64,000 bases of DNA from NCBI GenBank assembly GCA_934573855.1, contig CAKTMF010000007.1, positions 62,001-126,000 on the forward strand, given 5' to 3'. Position 1 is the stretch's first letter, and each line of letters starts with the position of its first letter. Under the pieces are notes generated by a model, which saw nothing but the letters and a program-made list of their open reading frames with translations, did no database searches and was not told the origin of the DNA. A program made the translations under genes and the position numbers. Below, piece by piece: positions 34,846 to 43,436 of this stretch. The DNA comes from an uncultured Oscillospiraceae bacterium (lineage in GTDB: Bacteria; Bacillota; Clostridia; Oscillospirales; Oscillospiraceae).

Positions 34846-34875
34846 GCGGACGGCTGTAAGCCGTCCGCATTTTAA
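34846..34875 (+). terminator. Terminator after the MFS gene
   Basis: Perfect 10-bp stem GCGGACGGCT / AGCCGTCCGC with loop GTA and ATTTTAAT. The 160-bp distance from the MFS stop leaves its origin uncertain. Confidence 0.75.
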
Positions 34876-35014
34876 TGCCATTTCGTGATAAAAAAATAAC
34901 GAGCAAAATGCAAAAATACCAGCTTTTGCGAGAAATGCATTTTATCAAATCGCTTTTTATATTTTCTTCGTCATTTTGTCGCCCGCAGGGGCTATAATAT
35001 CGGCATTTTGTTCA

Positions 35015-35044
35015 TTGACTAACACCCCGCCGCAATGGTAATAT
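35015..35044 (+). promoter_or_regulatory. Promoter upstream of the ATPase-vorDBAC cluster
   Basis: TTGACT-N18-TAATAT with an extended TGG before the -10. Confidence 0.65.
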
Positions 35045-35093
35045 ATGCTTGAATGACAGGGGTATCATGCCCGGAAGCGGGGAAGTGCGCACG

Positions 35094-35798
35094 ATGAAAA
35101 AAATGTATGTCATGATAGGCAACTACGGCAGCGGCAAAACGGAGCTGGCGCTGAATTTTGCGTTCAAGGCGGCCGAGGCCGGCCGGCGCACTGAGCTGCT
35201 TGACCTTGACATGGTCAACACATATTTCCGCCTTACCGAGCCGGGCCGCATGACCCGCATGAAGGAGATACGCCTCGTCTCTCCGAACTTCGCAAACTCC
35301 GGCATAGAGACGCTCTCGCTCCCGGCGGAGGTGGCTTCCGCGTTCGCGATGGACTGGGACACCGTCGTGTTCGACGTCGGCGGCGACGCGGTCGGCTCCA
35401 CGGCGCTGGGGCGCTATCACGAGGACTTCCTGGCACTTGAGCCGGGCGAGCTTGAGGTACTCAACGTCATCAACACACGCCGCCCCCTTGCCGGAACGGT
35501 GGAGCGGATAATAAGGCTCCAGGAGGAAATGCAGATACACTCCCGCCTGAAAATAACCGGCATGGTGAACAACACCAACCTCGCCGGGATGACCGGGCCG
35601 GAGGAGCTTCGCCACGGCTACGAGATGATACGGCAGGTCTCAGAGATCACGGGCGTTCCCGTGCTGTACACCTCCGGCAAGAAGGATATGCTGGACGCGT
35701 TCCTTGCCGAGGGCCACGACCCAAAGTACATCGGCACCCCCGTCGCCATCGACACCTATATGGCCCGTGACTGGGACAGCTGGGTGGAGAGTATCTGA
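35094..35798 (+). CDS. ParA/MinD-like P-loop ATPase
   Basis: A 234-residue cytoplasmic ATPase. Walker A is MIGNYGSGKTELALN (about 6-20); the segment LLDLDMVNTYFRL and TVVFDVGGDAVGS supply the switch and Walker B Asp. Related P-loop proteins are found beside 2-oxoacid oxidoreductase genes in many Clostridia, but their role is not established. It lies 70 bp before vorD. The start at 35094 is favoured by GGGGAAG; 35067 is an alternative start. Confidence 0.75.
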   Translation: MKKMYVMIGNYGSGKTELALNFAFKAAEAGRRTELLDLDMVNTYFRLTEPGRMTRMKEIRLVSPNFANSGIETLSLPAEVASAFAMDWDTVVFDVGGDAVGSTALGRYHEDFLALEPGELEVLNVINTRRPLAGTVERIIRLQEEMQIHSRLKITGMVNNTNLAGMTGPEELRHGYEMIRQVSEITGVPVLYTSGKKDMLDAFLAEGHDPKYIGTPVAIDTYMARDWDSWVESI

Positions 35799-35868
35799 GC
35801 GCGCCGCGTCATATAATTTTGTGATCCCGCCGCATGTGCGGCCATTATACAAGAAAAGAGGTAAATTC

Positions 35869-36078
35869 ATGGTAAAGGTAACGATCAACGAGATTGTCTG
35901 CAAGGGCTGCGGACTGTGCGTCAGAGCATGCCCCAAGAACGTTCTTGCCCTTTCCAGAACCAAGCTCAACGCAAAAGGCTATCACCCTGCAGAGGTCGCC
36001 GACCCCGAGAACTGCATCGGTTGCGCATCCTGCGCGCGCACATGCCCTGATGTTGCGATCAGGATCGAGAAGGAATAA
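35869..36078 (+). CDS. vorD: 4Fe-4S ferredoxin subunit of 2-oxoacid oxidoreductase
   Basis: A 69-residue two-cluster ferredoxin. CKGCGLCVRACPKN (11-24) and CIGCASCARTCPD (about 49-61) are the two C-x2-C-x2-C-x3-C binding sites. It supplies the electron path of the oxidoreductase encoded downstream. The short 5' gap contains GCCGCATGTGCGGC, a weak hairpin, but no T run. Gene order vorDBAC is common in anaerobes. Confidence 0.9.
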   Translation: MVKVTINEIVCKGCGLCVRACPKNVLALSRTKLNAKGYHPAEVADPENCIGCASCARTCPDVAIRIEKE

Positions 36079-36093
36079 GGAGGAAAACAGAAA

Positions 36094-37167
36094 ATGGCAC
36101 TGACTCTTATGAAGGGTTCCGAGGCAATAGCAGAGGCCGCCATCCGTGCCGGCGCCCGCTTCTTCTTCGGATACCCCATCACCCCGCAGACTGAGATCCC
36201 CGAATACATGTCCGCCCGTATGCCCGAGGTCGGAGGCTGCTTCCTCCAGGCCGAGAGCGAGGTCGCGGCCATCAACATGGTCTATGGCGCAGCCTCCACC
36301 GGCGCACGCGTCATCACCTCCTCCTCCAGCCCCGGCGTCAGCCTCAAGCAGGAGGGCATTTCCTACTGCGCGGGCGCGCAGCTTCCCTGCGTCATCCTCA
36401 ACGTCATGCGCGGCGGCCCCGGCCTCGGTTCCATCCAGGCCTCTCAGGGCGACTATTTCCAGGCCACAAAGGGCGGCGGCAACGGCGACTACCACCTCAT
36501 CACCTACGCTCCCTCCTCCATTCAGGAGGCGATCAACATCCTCTCCTTCGCCTATGACAAGGCCGAGAAGTACAGAGTCCCCGTTATGATGCTGGCCGAC
36601 GGCATTATGGCCCAGATGATGGAGCCTGTCGAAATGCCCGAGATGGTCGAGTATAAGGTAGACCCCGAGAAGAAGCCCTGGGCGACCACCGGCTGGAAGC
36701 CCGGCGACGACCCCAAGAAGCGCGCCGTCATCAACTCCCTCTACATCAATACCGAGGAGCTGACCGAGCATAACAACGACCTCCAGAGCATTTACCGCGA
36801 GATCGAGAAGAACGATGTCCTCTTCGACACCTACAAGACCGACGATGCCGAGATCATCATCACCGCCTTCGGCACCGTCTCCCGCGTTGCGCGCCGCGCC
36901 GTCGACATTCTGCGTGAGCAGGGCGTCAAGGTCGGTATCTTCCGCCCCATCACCGTGTGGCCGTTCCCCTATGAGCAGCTCGCCGACTGCGTGAAGAACT
37001 GCAAGGCAGTCCTTGACGTCGAGGTCAACGAGGGCCAGATGCTTGAGGATGTCAAGCTCGCCATCAACGGCAGCAAGAAGGTCGACTACTTCGGCTACTG
37101 CGGCAGCCAGTTCCCCACCGTCGCAGAGATCGTCGACAAGGTCCTTGCTATGAAGGAGGGTATATAA
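36094..37167 (+). CDS. vorB: 2-oxoacid:ferredoxin oxidoreductase, alpha subunit (VorB)
   Basis: A 357-residue subunit of the branched-chain 2-oxoacid (3-methyl-2-oxobutanoate) oxidoreductase family. It starts with MKGSEAIAEAAIRAGARFFF and FGYPITPQTEIPEYM, the invariant pyrimidine-binding Glu region (FLQAESEVAAINMVYGA) and a C-terminal PadR-like segment. With VorA it forms the thiamine-diphosphate enzyme that makes acyl-CoA, CO2 and reduced ferredoxin. Could equally be the 2-oxoglutarate enzyme KorA, which this subunit resembles; gene order and length favour Vor. 15 bp after vorD. Confidence 0.85.
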   Translation: MALTLMKGSEAIAEAAIRAGARFFFGYPITPQTEIPEYMSARMPEVGGCFLQAESEVAAINMVYGAASTGARVITSSSSPGVSLKQEGISYCAGAQLPCVILNVMRGGPGLGSIQASQGDYFQATKGGGNGDYHLITYAPSSIQEAINILSFAYDKAEKYRVPVMMLADGIMAQMMEPVEMPEMVEYKVDPEKKPWATTGWKPGDDPKKRAVINSLYINTEELTEHNNDLQSIYREIEKNDVLFDTYKTDDAEIIITAFGTVSRVARRAVDILREQGVKVGIFRPITVWPFPYEQLADCVKNCKAVLDVEVNEGQMLEDVKLAINGSKKVDYFGYCGSQFPTVAEIVDKVLAMKEGI

Positions 37168-37914
37168 ATGTCCGTAGTATTTGAAAAGACAAGTTATCTC
37201 ACCGATAAGCAGTTCCACTACTGCCCCGGCTGCAACCACGGCATAATCCACCGCCTGGTCGCCGAGGCTCTCGAGGAGGCGGACATGGGCCGCGACATCG
37301 TCGGCGTCGCGCCTGTCGGCTGCTCCGTTTTCGCGTATGACTACTTCAACTGCGACATGATCGAGGCTGCCCACGGCCGCGCTCCCGCCGTCGCTACCGG
37401 CGTAAAGCGCGCAAAGCCCGGCGCACTGGTATTCACCTATCAGGGCGACGGCGACCTTGCCTCCATCGGCACCGCCGAGATCGTCCACGCCGCCCACCGC
37501 GGCGAGAAGATCACCACCATTTTCGTCAACAACGCCATTTACGGCATGACCGGCGGCCAGATGGCTCCCACCACTCTCGTGGGCCAGAAGACCACTACCT
37601 GCCCCAAGGGCCGTGACGAGGCATGGTGCGGCGCCCCCATCAAGATGAGCGAAATGCTCGCGCAGATCCCCGGCGCGTACTATATCGAGCGCTGCGCCGT
37701 CAACAACAACGCCAACATCATCAAGTGCAAGAAGGCCATCAAGAAGGCGTTCGAGTACCAGAAGGAGGGCAAGGGCTTCTGCATGATCGAGGTCCTGTCC
37801 GCCTGCCCGACCAACTGGGGCCTCAGCCCTGTTGAGTCCATGAAGTGGCTGGAAGAGAACATGATCCCGTACTATCCTCTGGGCGTATACAAAGACAAGG
37901 GGGCTGAAAAGTAA
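37168..37914 (+). CDS. vorA: 2-oxoacid:ferredoxin oxidoreductase, beta (TPP) subunit (VorA)
   Basis: A 248-residue thiamine-diphosphate subunit. The N-terminal CPGCNHG (about 18-24), GDGDLASIGTAEIVHAAHRG (Mg/TPP binding) and NNAIYGMTGGQMAPTT are typical. ATG directly follows the vorB stop. The substrate is probably a branched-chain 2-oxoacid but is not fixed by sequence alone. Confidence 0.9.
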   Translation: MSVVFEKTSYLTDKQFHYCPGCNHGIIHRLVAEALEEADMGRDIVGVAPVGCSVFAYDYFNCDMIEAAHGRAPAVATGVKRAKPGALVFTYQGDGDLASIGTAEIVHAAHRGEKITTIFVNNAIYGMTGGQMAPTTLVGQKTTTCPKGRDEAWCGAPIKMSEMLAQIPGAYYIERCAVNNNANIIKCKKAIKKAFEYQKEGKGFCMIEVLSACPTNWGLSPVESMKWLEENMIPYYPLGVYKDKGAEK

Positions 37915-38450
37915 TGCTGAAACAGTTTATTTTCGCAGGCTTCGGCGGTCAGGGCATGCTCCTGATCGGTAAGTTCCTCGCCATGGCGAGCATGCTTGAG
38001 GGCAAGCATGTCTCGTGGCTTCCCTCCTACGGTCCCGAGATGCGCGGCGGCACCGCGAACTGCTCCGTGAACGTCTCCGATGAAGAGGTCGCCTCTCCCA
38101 TCGTCGATCAGGCCGACGTGGTCATCGCGATGAACCTGCCCTCTTTGGACAAGTTCGAGAAATCCGTTCGTCCCGGCGGCGTTCTGGTCATCAACAGCTC
38201 CATCATCGAGCGCAAGTCCGTCCGCGACGATATCACCGTCGTCTACTGCGACGCGATGAAGATCGCCGATGAGGTCGGCAACCCCAAGGGCGCGAACGTC
38301 GCGATACTCGGCGCGATGATGGCGAAGGTCGACGTGTGCAGCGTCGACAGCATGATCGAGGCCATCCGTATCGAGCTTGGCGAGCGCAAGGCACGCTTCC
38401 TCGAGGGCAACAAGAAGGCTCTTCTTGCCGGCATGGAGGCCGCAAAGTAA
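37914..38450 (+). CDS. vorC: 2-oxoacid:ferredoxin oxidoreductase, gamma subunit (VorC)
   Basis: A 178-residue subunit with FAGFGGQGMLLIGKFLAMAS (about 5-24), SWLPSYGPEMRGGTANCSV and a helical C-terminal part, matching the POR gamma family. It overlaps vorA by 1 bp (TAATG) and closes the operon before a strong terminator. Completes a four-subunit D-B-A-C enzyme for amino-acid fermentation. Confidence 0.9.
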   Translation: MLKQFIFAGFGGQGMLLIGKFLAMASMLEGKHVSWLPSYGPEMRGGTANCSVNVSDEEVASPIVDQADVVIAMNLPSLDKFEKSVRPGGVLVINSSIIERKSVRDDITVVYCDAMKIADEVGNPKGANVAILGAMMAKVDVCSVDSMIEAIRIELGERKARFLEGNKKALLAGMEAAK

Positions 38451-38469
38451 ATTTTCCCGTATAAACGAG

Positions 38470-38505
38470 TTCAGCCGCGTCCGAGGACGCGGCTGAAGCT
38501 TTTTA
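38470..38505 (+). terminator. Terminator of the vor operon
   Basis: 13-bp stem TTCAGCCGCGTCC / GGACGCGGCTGAA (loop GA), followed by GCTTTTTAT. Confidence 0.9.
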
Positions 38506-38552
38506 TGGTTAGTCAGCTTTTCTGCCGGGAAGGCGGGGAACGGAGAGGGAGC

Positions 38553-40292
38553 TTATTTCAGCCTTGCCTCCACGTCGCGCATGGCGCGCTCGACGCGGCC
38601 GTCGGCAAAGGGGCTTTCAAGCCCGGCGTCCTCCGCCGCCTGCACCAGCGTGACGGCGCCGCGGGGGATGAGCGCGAAGAACTTATCAAGTCCCGCGCCG
38701 CTCTTTTCAAGCTCCAGCTCATATATCTGCAGCGCCACGTCGCAGGACACCGGATAGCTTATCACATAGAACGGGTACTCAAAAAAGTGTACTATGTCGA
38801 TCCAGCTCATGGCGTAGTAATCCTCGTACCCCTCCGCGAGATACCCATATTCCCCGGCGAGGCGCAGGGAAACGGCGTTAATGCTCTCCGCGCTCAGCTC
38901 GTCGTCGCTCATGGCGTACACCTCGTTTTCAAACTGAGCGAAGGACGCCTGCTGGACGTAGCATTCGAGCGTGTCGTACATCTTCATCCGGTACAGCTCG
39001 TCGACGGTGCCGCTGTCGAGCGACTCGCCCATATAGGCGGGCATGAGGTATTCGAGAGACTGCGAAAAGACCTCGGCGAGGTCGATGGACTCGTCGGCGT
39101 TATAGTTGTACCACGCGTCCACCGCGTGGCCCAGCTCATGGCAGAAGGTGAGTATATCCGCCTCGCTGCCCTGCGGGTCGACGAAAACATAGGGCGAGCT
39201 GTAGTTGGGTATGTAGGTGGTGTAGGACATATCCGCCTTAAGGTCGCTGTAGCTCAGGTCATAGAGCTCGTTGTCGTACAGGAACTGAAAAGCGTCGTCG
39301 ATACATCCGCCCATGGCGGCGGCAGCGTCGCTGACAAGGCTCTCCACGTCGTCCTCGCCGACGTCATAGCTGTAATAATACGGCTCGGCGCTCAGGTAGA
39401 CCGGCACGGCGCAGGCACGGATGTCCTCGATGTACCTCTCGGCCTGCTCGGGTGTGTAGTCGCGCGAGAAGGCGTAGTCGAACTGCATATCCCGGTAGCT
39501 GTCGTAGCCCATCTCCGCGGCCAGCTCGCGGCGCAGCCTTATGAGACGGATGTAGATGTCGGCAAGTTCCCCGTTATACTGATAGTAATATTCCATGAAG
39601 AGCTTATGGTACTCGTCCGCGTCGGTGCATTCGGAAAGCGCCTCGTAATAGTCCAGCTCCTCGCCATCCACGGTGATGACGGGCGCGGCGATGGCGGTGC
39701 GGTACTCGCTGAGAAGCCCCGCCTCGCGCTGCATGAGCGCAACGACCTCGTCGGTGTATACGGAGTCCTCCGGGTCGGCGTAATCCTCGCAGAAGCCCTC
39801 CCAAAAGAAGTCGCGCTCCAGCCGCGCGGCCTTTTTGCTGGCGGCGCAGGCGTAGTACAGCTCATCCAAAAGCTGCTGCTGCACGGCGGAGCTTTCGGTG
39901 CAGAAGCTGTACTCCTCCGCCCAGTATTCGTCCGTGGTGTCAAGACAGCTGTGTATGTCGGAGAGGGCGTAGGCGGTCTGAAAATCGTAGAAGTCGTTTA
40001 TACACTGAGTAATTGCGTCGGAAATGCGGGAATATGAGACGTTATTCTCCAGCGCCTCTATCGCCTCGTCCACATGGGCCTCGATGGCATCCATGTCCGG
40101 CCGCGCGTACTCCATCTCGGAGAAGGGGACACCATCGTCTCTGCCGGTGAACGCGCCGAATATTCCGTCTATCAGCTCGCCCAGCCCGCCGAGGATCCCG
40201 CCCGCCACCGCGGAGGCGCCCGTCGAGGCGCAGGAGGAGAGCAGCAGCGCCGCGAGTATGAGCGAAATTATCGCAGTCAGCTTTTTCTTCAA
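38553..40292 (-). CDS. M3-family metallopeptidase lipoprotein
   Basis: An export-type protein of about 579 residues with lipobox LLLSSCAST. The zinc site is FCHELGHAVDAWYNY (HExxH at about residue 385), followed by the downstream Glu region typical of oligoendopeptidase F/M3 proteins (EVFSQSLEYLMPAY). It would cleave peptides outside the membrane. The start is uncertain: GTG at 40301 (MKILKKKLTA) or TTG at 40292, which I favour because GGGGTGA sits at normal spacing. It is single, with a clear 5' AT-rich region. The first 60 mature residues are Gly-rich linker. Confidence 0.85.
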   Translation of the reverse strand: MKKKLTAIISLILAALLLSSCASTGASAVAGGILGGLGELIDGIFGAFTGRDDGVPFSEMEYARPDMDAIEAHVDEAIEALENNVSYSRISDAITQCINDFYDFQTAYALSDIHSCLDTTDEYWAEEYSFCTESSAVQQQLLDELYYACAASKKAARLERDFFWEGFCEDYADPEDSVYTDEVVALMQREAGLLSEYRTAIAAPVITVDGEELDYYEALSECTDADEYHKLFMEYYYQYNGELADIYIRLIRLRRELAAEMGYDSYRDMQFDYAFSRDYTPEQAERYIEDIRACAVPVYLSAEPYYYSYDVGEDDVESLVSDAAAAMGGCIDDAFQFLYDNELYDLSYSDLKADMSYTTYIPNYSSPYVFVDPQGSEADILTFCHELGHAVDAWYNYNADESIDLAEVFSQSLEYLMPAYMGESLDSGTVDELYRMKMYDTLECYVQQASFAQFENEVYAMSDDELSAESINAVSLRLAGEYGYLAEGYEDYYAMSWIDIVHFFEYPFYVISYPVSCDVALQIYELELEKSGAGLDKFFALIPRGAVTLVQAAEDAGLESPFADGRVERAMRDVEARLK

Positions 40293-40400
40293 TATCTTCA
40301 CCCCAGTTTTTATTTTAGCCTATCATAACATATTCGCGCCGATGTGAAAATACCCTTTGGGCAGACATATGCGGGAAGATGTGCAAACGCTGTTTTCCAC

Positions 40401-40429
40401 TTGACTTTTCAGTAGGTGTATACTAAAAT
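40401..40429 (+). promoter_or_regulatory. Promoter of the small membrane-protein gene
   Basis: TTGACT-N17-TAAAAT, followed by a roughly 105-nt leader with short GC-rich inverted repeats before the AGGAGA ribosome site. Confidence 0.7.
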
Positions 40430-40542
40430 CAAACATAGATGTAGTAAATTAATGCACTAAAATCGCGGGCTGAGTCCGCGGCGGTGACTGCTTCCGGCGC
40501 GGCGGGAGACCGCGTCACAGAAAAATAGACAGGAGAAAAAAC

Positions 40543-41010
40543 ATGGACGAAAAGAAATATCAGGAAACCGCAGATGAGGAGCAGGGCGGCGCGCTGCGCG
40601 GCATACTCGGGGCGCTCATCGGGGCGCTCGTAGGCTCGATACCCTGGTTCCTCGTAAGCACCTTCGCGGATTATTTTGTGGCCGTGCTGGGCGCGCTCAC
40701 GGGCGTCGCCGCCTGCTATGGCTATCACCTGTTCAAGGGCCGCGGCAGCAAGACCTTCGCGCTTGTGGTCGTGATACTCAGCTCTGTCATCGCGCTCTTC
40801 GTCGCGGAGCTCGGCTCGTGGATGTACCTTCTCTGCTCCGACCCCGAGTGGCAGGCGGACGCGGCGTCGATCGGCATTTCCGTTGCGCGTCTCGCGTGGG
40901 AATCCCTCATGATGCCGGATAACTGGAGCGTCATGGCTCCCAGCATGCTCCTCGGCATGGGTATCGGCATTCTGGGCGTTATTTCCGTAGGCAAGAATCT
41001 CCTCGACTGA
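40543..41010 (+). CDS. Four-helix membrane protein, unknown function
   Basis: A 155-residue protein with a charged N-tail (MDEKKYQETADEEQ) and four hydrophobic segments: LRGILGALIGALVGSIPWFL, YFVAVLGALTGVAACYGYHL, FALVVVILSSVIALFVAELG and APSMLLGMGIGILGVISVG. No catalytic motif or named family recognised. It is transcribed alone from 40401, with AGGAGAAAA before the ATG, and ends at a strong terminator. Confidence 0.8.
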   Translation: MDEKKYQETADEEQGGALRGILGALIGALVGSIPWFLVSTFADYFVAVLGALTGVAACYGYHLFKGRGSKTFALVVVILSSVIALFVAELGSWMYLLCSDPEWQADAASIGISVARLAWESLMMPDNWSVMAPSMLLGMGIGILGVISVGKNLLD

Positions 41011-41023
41011 CACGGGAAAAATG

Positions 41024-41064
41024 AAAAACCGGAGAGACCGTACAGTGGTCTCTCCGGTTTTTTT
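41024..41064. terminator. Bidirectional terminator before nhaC
   Basis: Stem AAAACCGGAGAGACC / GGTCTCTCCGGTTTT, loop GTACAGT, A-run left and T-run right, serving both the membrane-protein gene and the convergent antiporter gene. Confidence 0.93.
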
Positions 41065-41072
41065 ACCGCCCG

Positions 41073-42386
41073 TCACGCGGACTTCTTCTCGGGGATGAGA
41101 AAGATGAAAACGAGCGAGCTTAAAAGAAGCAGGAACGGGTAGAAAAGATTGGGTATTATCTCGAATGCGGATATCTCGTACCCCAGCGAGGCTGCGGCGG
41201 AGATCGCTACGAGCATCTGTGCGCCGTAGGGAATGATACCCTGAAAGACGCAGGAGAAGGTGTCGAGGAGGGAGGCGGTCTTTTTGCCGGAAATGCCGTA
41301 GCTCGCGGCCATTTCGGCGGCTATGGGGTTGGCCATGACGATGGCGACGGTGTTGTTGGCAGTGGCGATGTCCATCGCGCCGACCAGCAGACCTATGCCG
41401 AGCTGACCGCCGCGGCGGCCCTTGAACACCCGCTGTATCCACGAGAGCAGCGCGTCGAAGCCGCCGTACTCCCGGATGAGGGCGCAGATGGCGGAGACGA
41501 GTATCGCGACCATGGCGGTCTCGAACATCCCGGCCGCGCCGGAGCCCATGTTGGCGAGAAGCTCTGTTGCCTTGACGGCGCCGGTGCAGAGCATGATGAC
41601 CGAGCCGGAGACTATGCCGACGAGCAGCACGACGAACACGTTTATGCCGATGACGCCGCCGATCAGAACGAGAACATAGGGGACAATCTGAACGAGGTTA
41701 TAGGAGGAAAGCTCCGACGGGACGATGTCGGCCCGCAGCGAGAGGACGACGATGAGTACGAGCGTCGCGAGCGCCGCCGGGAGCGCGATGGCGAAGTTCT
41801 CGCGGAACTTGTCCTTCATCTCGCAGCCCTGACCGTTGCAGGCGGCGATGGTGGTGTCGGAGATAAAGGAGAGGTTGTCGCCGAACATCGCGCCGCCCAC
41901 CACGGTGCCTATGCACAGCGGGAGGCTGAAGCCCGAGGCCGCGGCGATGGGGACGGCGATGGGGGTGATGAGCGTGATGGTGCCGACGGAGGTACCCATC
42001 GCGGTGGAGACGAAGCAGCTCACCACGAACAGCACCGCCACGGCGTAGCGCGCCGGAATGAGCGAGAGCATGAAGTACGCCACGCTCTCCGCGCTGCTGC
42101 GGCCCACGACGCCCACGAATATGCCGGCCTCGAGGAAAATAAGTATCATTGTGACGATGTTCTTGTCGCCGATACCGCGCCCCATGAGCGTGAGCTTTTC
42201 GTCAAAGCTCAGCGACCTGTTCTGGAGGCAGGCGGCGAGCAGGGCGACGAGGAACACGACCACGATGGGTATGCTGTAAAAGCCCATGGGTATCCTCAGC
42301 ACATACTCAAAGAGTATCCCCATGCCCAGATACAGCACCACAAATATCCCTATCGGCAGGAGCGCTATCGCCTTACCCTGTTTCAT
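41073..42386 (-). CDS. nhaC: NhaC-family Na+/H+ antiporter
   Basis: A 437-residue transporter with about 11 membrane segments. VGVVGRSSAESVAYFMLS, CFVSTAMGTSVGTITLITPI, GGAMFGDNLSFISDTTIAAC (ion path with Asp) and AMDIATANNTVAIVMANPIA are NhaC hallmarks. It exchanges cytoplasmic Na+ for H+. I take ATG 42386 because GAGAGG lies 8 bp upstream; a GTG 9 bp earlier is in the same frame. Single gene with its own promoter; the divergent PAP2 gene uses another promoter 10 bp away. Confidence 0.9.
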   Translation of the reverse strand: MKQGKAIALLPIGIFVVLYLGMGILFEYVLRIPMGFYSIPIVVVFLVALLAACLQNRSLSFDEKLTLMGRGIGDKNIVTMILIFLEAGIFVGVVGRSSAESVAYFMLSLIPARYAVAVLFVVSCFVSTAMGTSVGTITLITPIAVPIAAASGFSLPLCIGTVVGGAMFGDNLSFISDTTIAACNGQGCEMKDKFRENFAIALPAALATLVLIVVLSLRADIVPSELSSYNLVQIVPYVLVLIGGVIGINVFVVLLVGIVSGSVIMLCTGAVKATELLANMGSGAAGMFETAMVAILVSAICALIREYGGFDALLSWIQRVFKGRRGGQLGIGLLVGAMDIATANNTVAIVMANPIAAEMAASYGISGKKTASLLDTFSCVFQGIIPYGAQMLVAISAAASLGYEISAFEIIPNLFYPFLLLLSSLVFIFLIPEKKSA

Positions 42387-42420
42387 CAAAAACACCTCTC
42401 TATAATAAGCATGCTATGAA

Positions 42421-42449
42421 AAACTACAACATTTCAGGGGCTTTGTCAA
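42421..42449 (-). promoter_or_regulatory. nhaC promoter
   Basis: Minus strand TTGACA-N17-TAGTTT, upstream of nhaC. Confidence 0.7.
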
Positions 42450-42456
42450 GTAACAC

Positions 42457-42485
42457 TTGCGGCGGAGGGCGGATTGGGGTATAAT
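42457..42485 (+). promoter_or_regulatory. PAP2 gene promoter
   Basis: TTGCGG-N17-TATAAT, divergent from the nhaC promoter and separated from it by 7 bp, so the two may compete. Confidence 0.75.
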
Positions 42486-42522
42486 TCCTGCGTATCATGA
42501 CTTTGACCCATGGAGGATATAT

Positions 42523-43374
42523 ATGGCTGATATTCTGAACACCGTCTTTGCCGGCTATGACAAGGCTATACTGACGGTAATGCACTTTCTGGGCGAGTAT
42601 CTGGGGGTCGTCCTCACTCCGCTCATGAAGCTCATAACGCTGCTGGGCGAAAAGGGTCTGATCTTTTTCCTGCTGGCGCTGGTGCTGATGTGCTTTTCAA
42701 AAACGAGAAAGACCGGCGTATGTGTGTTCGGCGCGGTGTGCTGCGGCGCGCTGATAACGAACATCATACTCAAGGACTGGGTGGCGAGACCGCGCCCGTT
42801 CGAGGCGTTTGACCTCTACCGCATGTGGTGGAACGACATCGGCGCTCCCGCGGAGGACGGCTTTTCCTTCCCCTCCGGGCATGTCACCGCCGCGGCGGCG
42901 GGCATGACCGCCCTGTACCGCGCCGAGGGCAAAAAGTACCTCAAGCCCGGTATCATCTGGGTGCTGCTGATGGCGGTGTCCCGCAACTATCTCATGGCAC
43001 ACTACCCCTCCGACGTGCTGTTCGCCGCGATATTCGGCGTGGCCTCCGGCTTCATCGCGTGGGAGATAACAAAGCTCATCTTCCGCTTCCTCGAGGAGCA
43101 TGACGATAACCGCCTCTGCGCCCTCGCGCTCGACTTTGATGTGCCGCTGCCTGATATCGGTCTCAGGCTGCCCCTGAGCGGCAAAGGAAAGAAGAATGCC
43201 CCCGATAAGGATGGGGATGACGCCGCGCCGCGCCGCGATCGCGCGGATACCGGGACCGCCGGGCGCAGCTATGACGGCGAGAGCCGCCGCGAAAGACCCG
43301 CTGCGGCAAGGAAGCCGTCCGGCACGCTCGAAAAGCTCGGCATACGGCGCAAAAAGGGCCGCCACGAGCTGTGA
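42523..43374 (+). CDS. PAP2-superfamily membrane phosphatase
   Basis: A 283-residue protein with about six membrane segments. The three phosphatase motifs are KDWVARPRPFE (about 85-95), PSGHVTAAAAG (about 122-132) and SRNYLMAHYPSDVL (about 157-170), with catalytic His in motif 2 and 3. It may act on undecaprenyl pyrophosphate or phosphatidic acid. The last 75 residues are charged and probably disordered, unlike most family members. ATG 42523 has TGGAGG at good spacing. Followed by a strong terminator. Confidence 0.9.
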   Translation: MADILNTVFAGYDKAILTVMHFLGEYLGVVLTPLMKLITLLGEKGLIFFLLALVLMCFSKTRKTGVCVFGAVCCGALITNIILKDWVARPRPFEAFDLYRMWWNDIGAPAEDGFSFPSGHVTAAAAGMTALYRAEGKKYLKPGIIWVLLMAVSRNYLMAHYPSDVLFAAIFGVASGFIAWEITKLIFRFLEEHDDNRLCALALDFDVPLPDIGLRLPLSGKGKKNAPDKDGDDAAPRRDRADTGTAGRSYDGESRRERPAAARKPSGTLEKLGIRRKKGRHEL

Positions 43375-43382
43375 TATGCATG

Positions 43383-43425
43383 AAACTGCCCCCTGCTTTC
43401 TGACGAAAGCAGGGGGCAGTTTTGC
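43383..43425. terminator. Bidirectional terminator, PAP2 and Big_3 genes
   Basis: Very long 18-bp perfect stem AAACTGCCCCCTGCTTTC / GAAAGCAGGGGGCAGTTT, loop TGAC, T run after. Confidence 0.93.
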
Positions 43426-43436
43426 TTGCCTGATAT

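Larger units (their letters stand above)
34683..35093. other. Intergenic region of 411 bp
   Basis: No open frame with a ribosome site is seen. It holds the second copy of the 20-bp hairpin repeat (34726), a GC-rich inverted-repeat tract (34746-34830), a terminator (34846-34868), an AT-rich stretch (34870-35010) with an imperfect AAAATGCA...TGCATTTT hairpin, and the promoter for the next operon (35015-35044). Confidence 0.7.
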
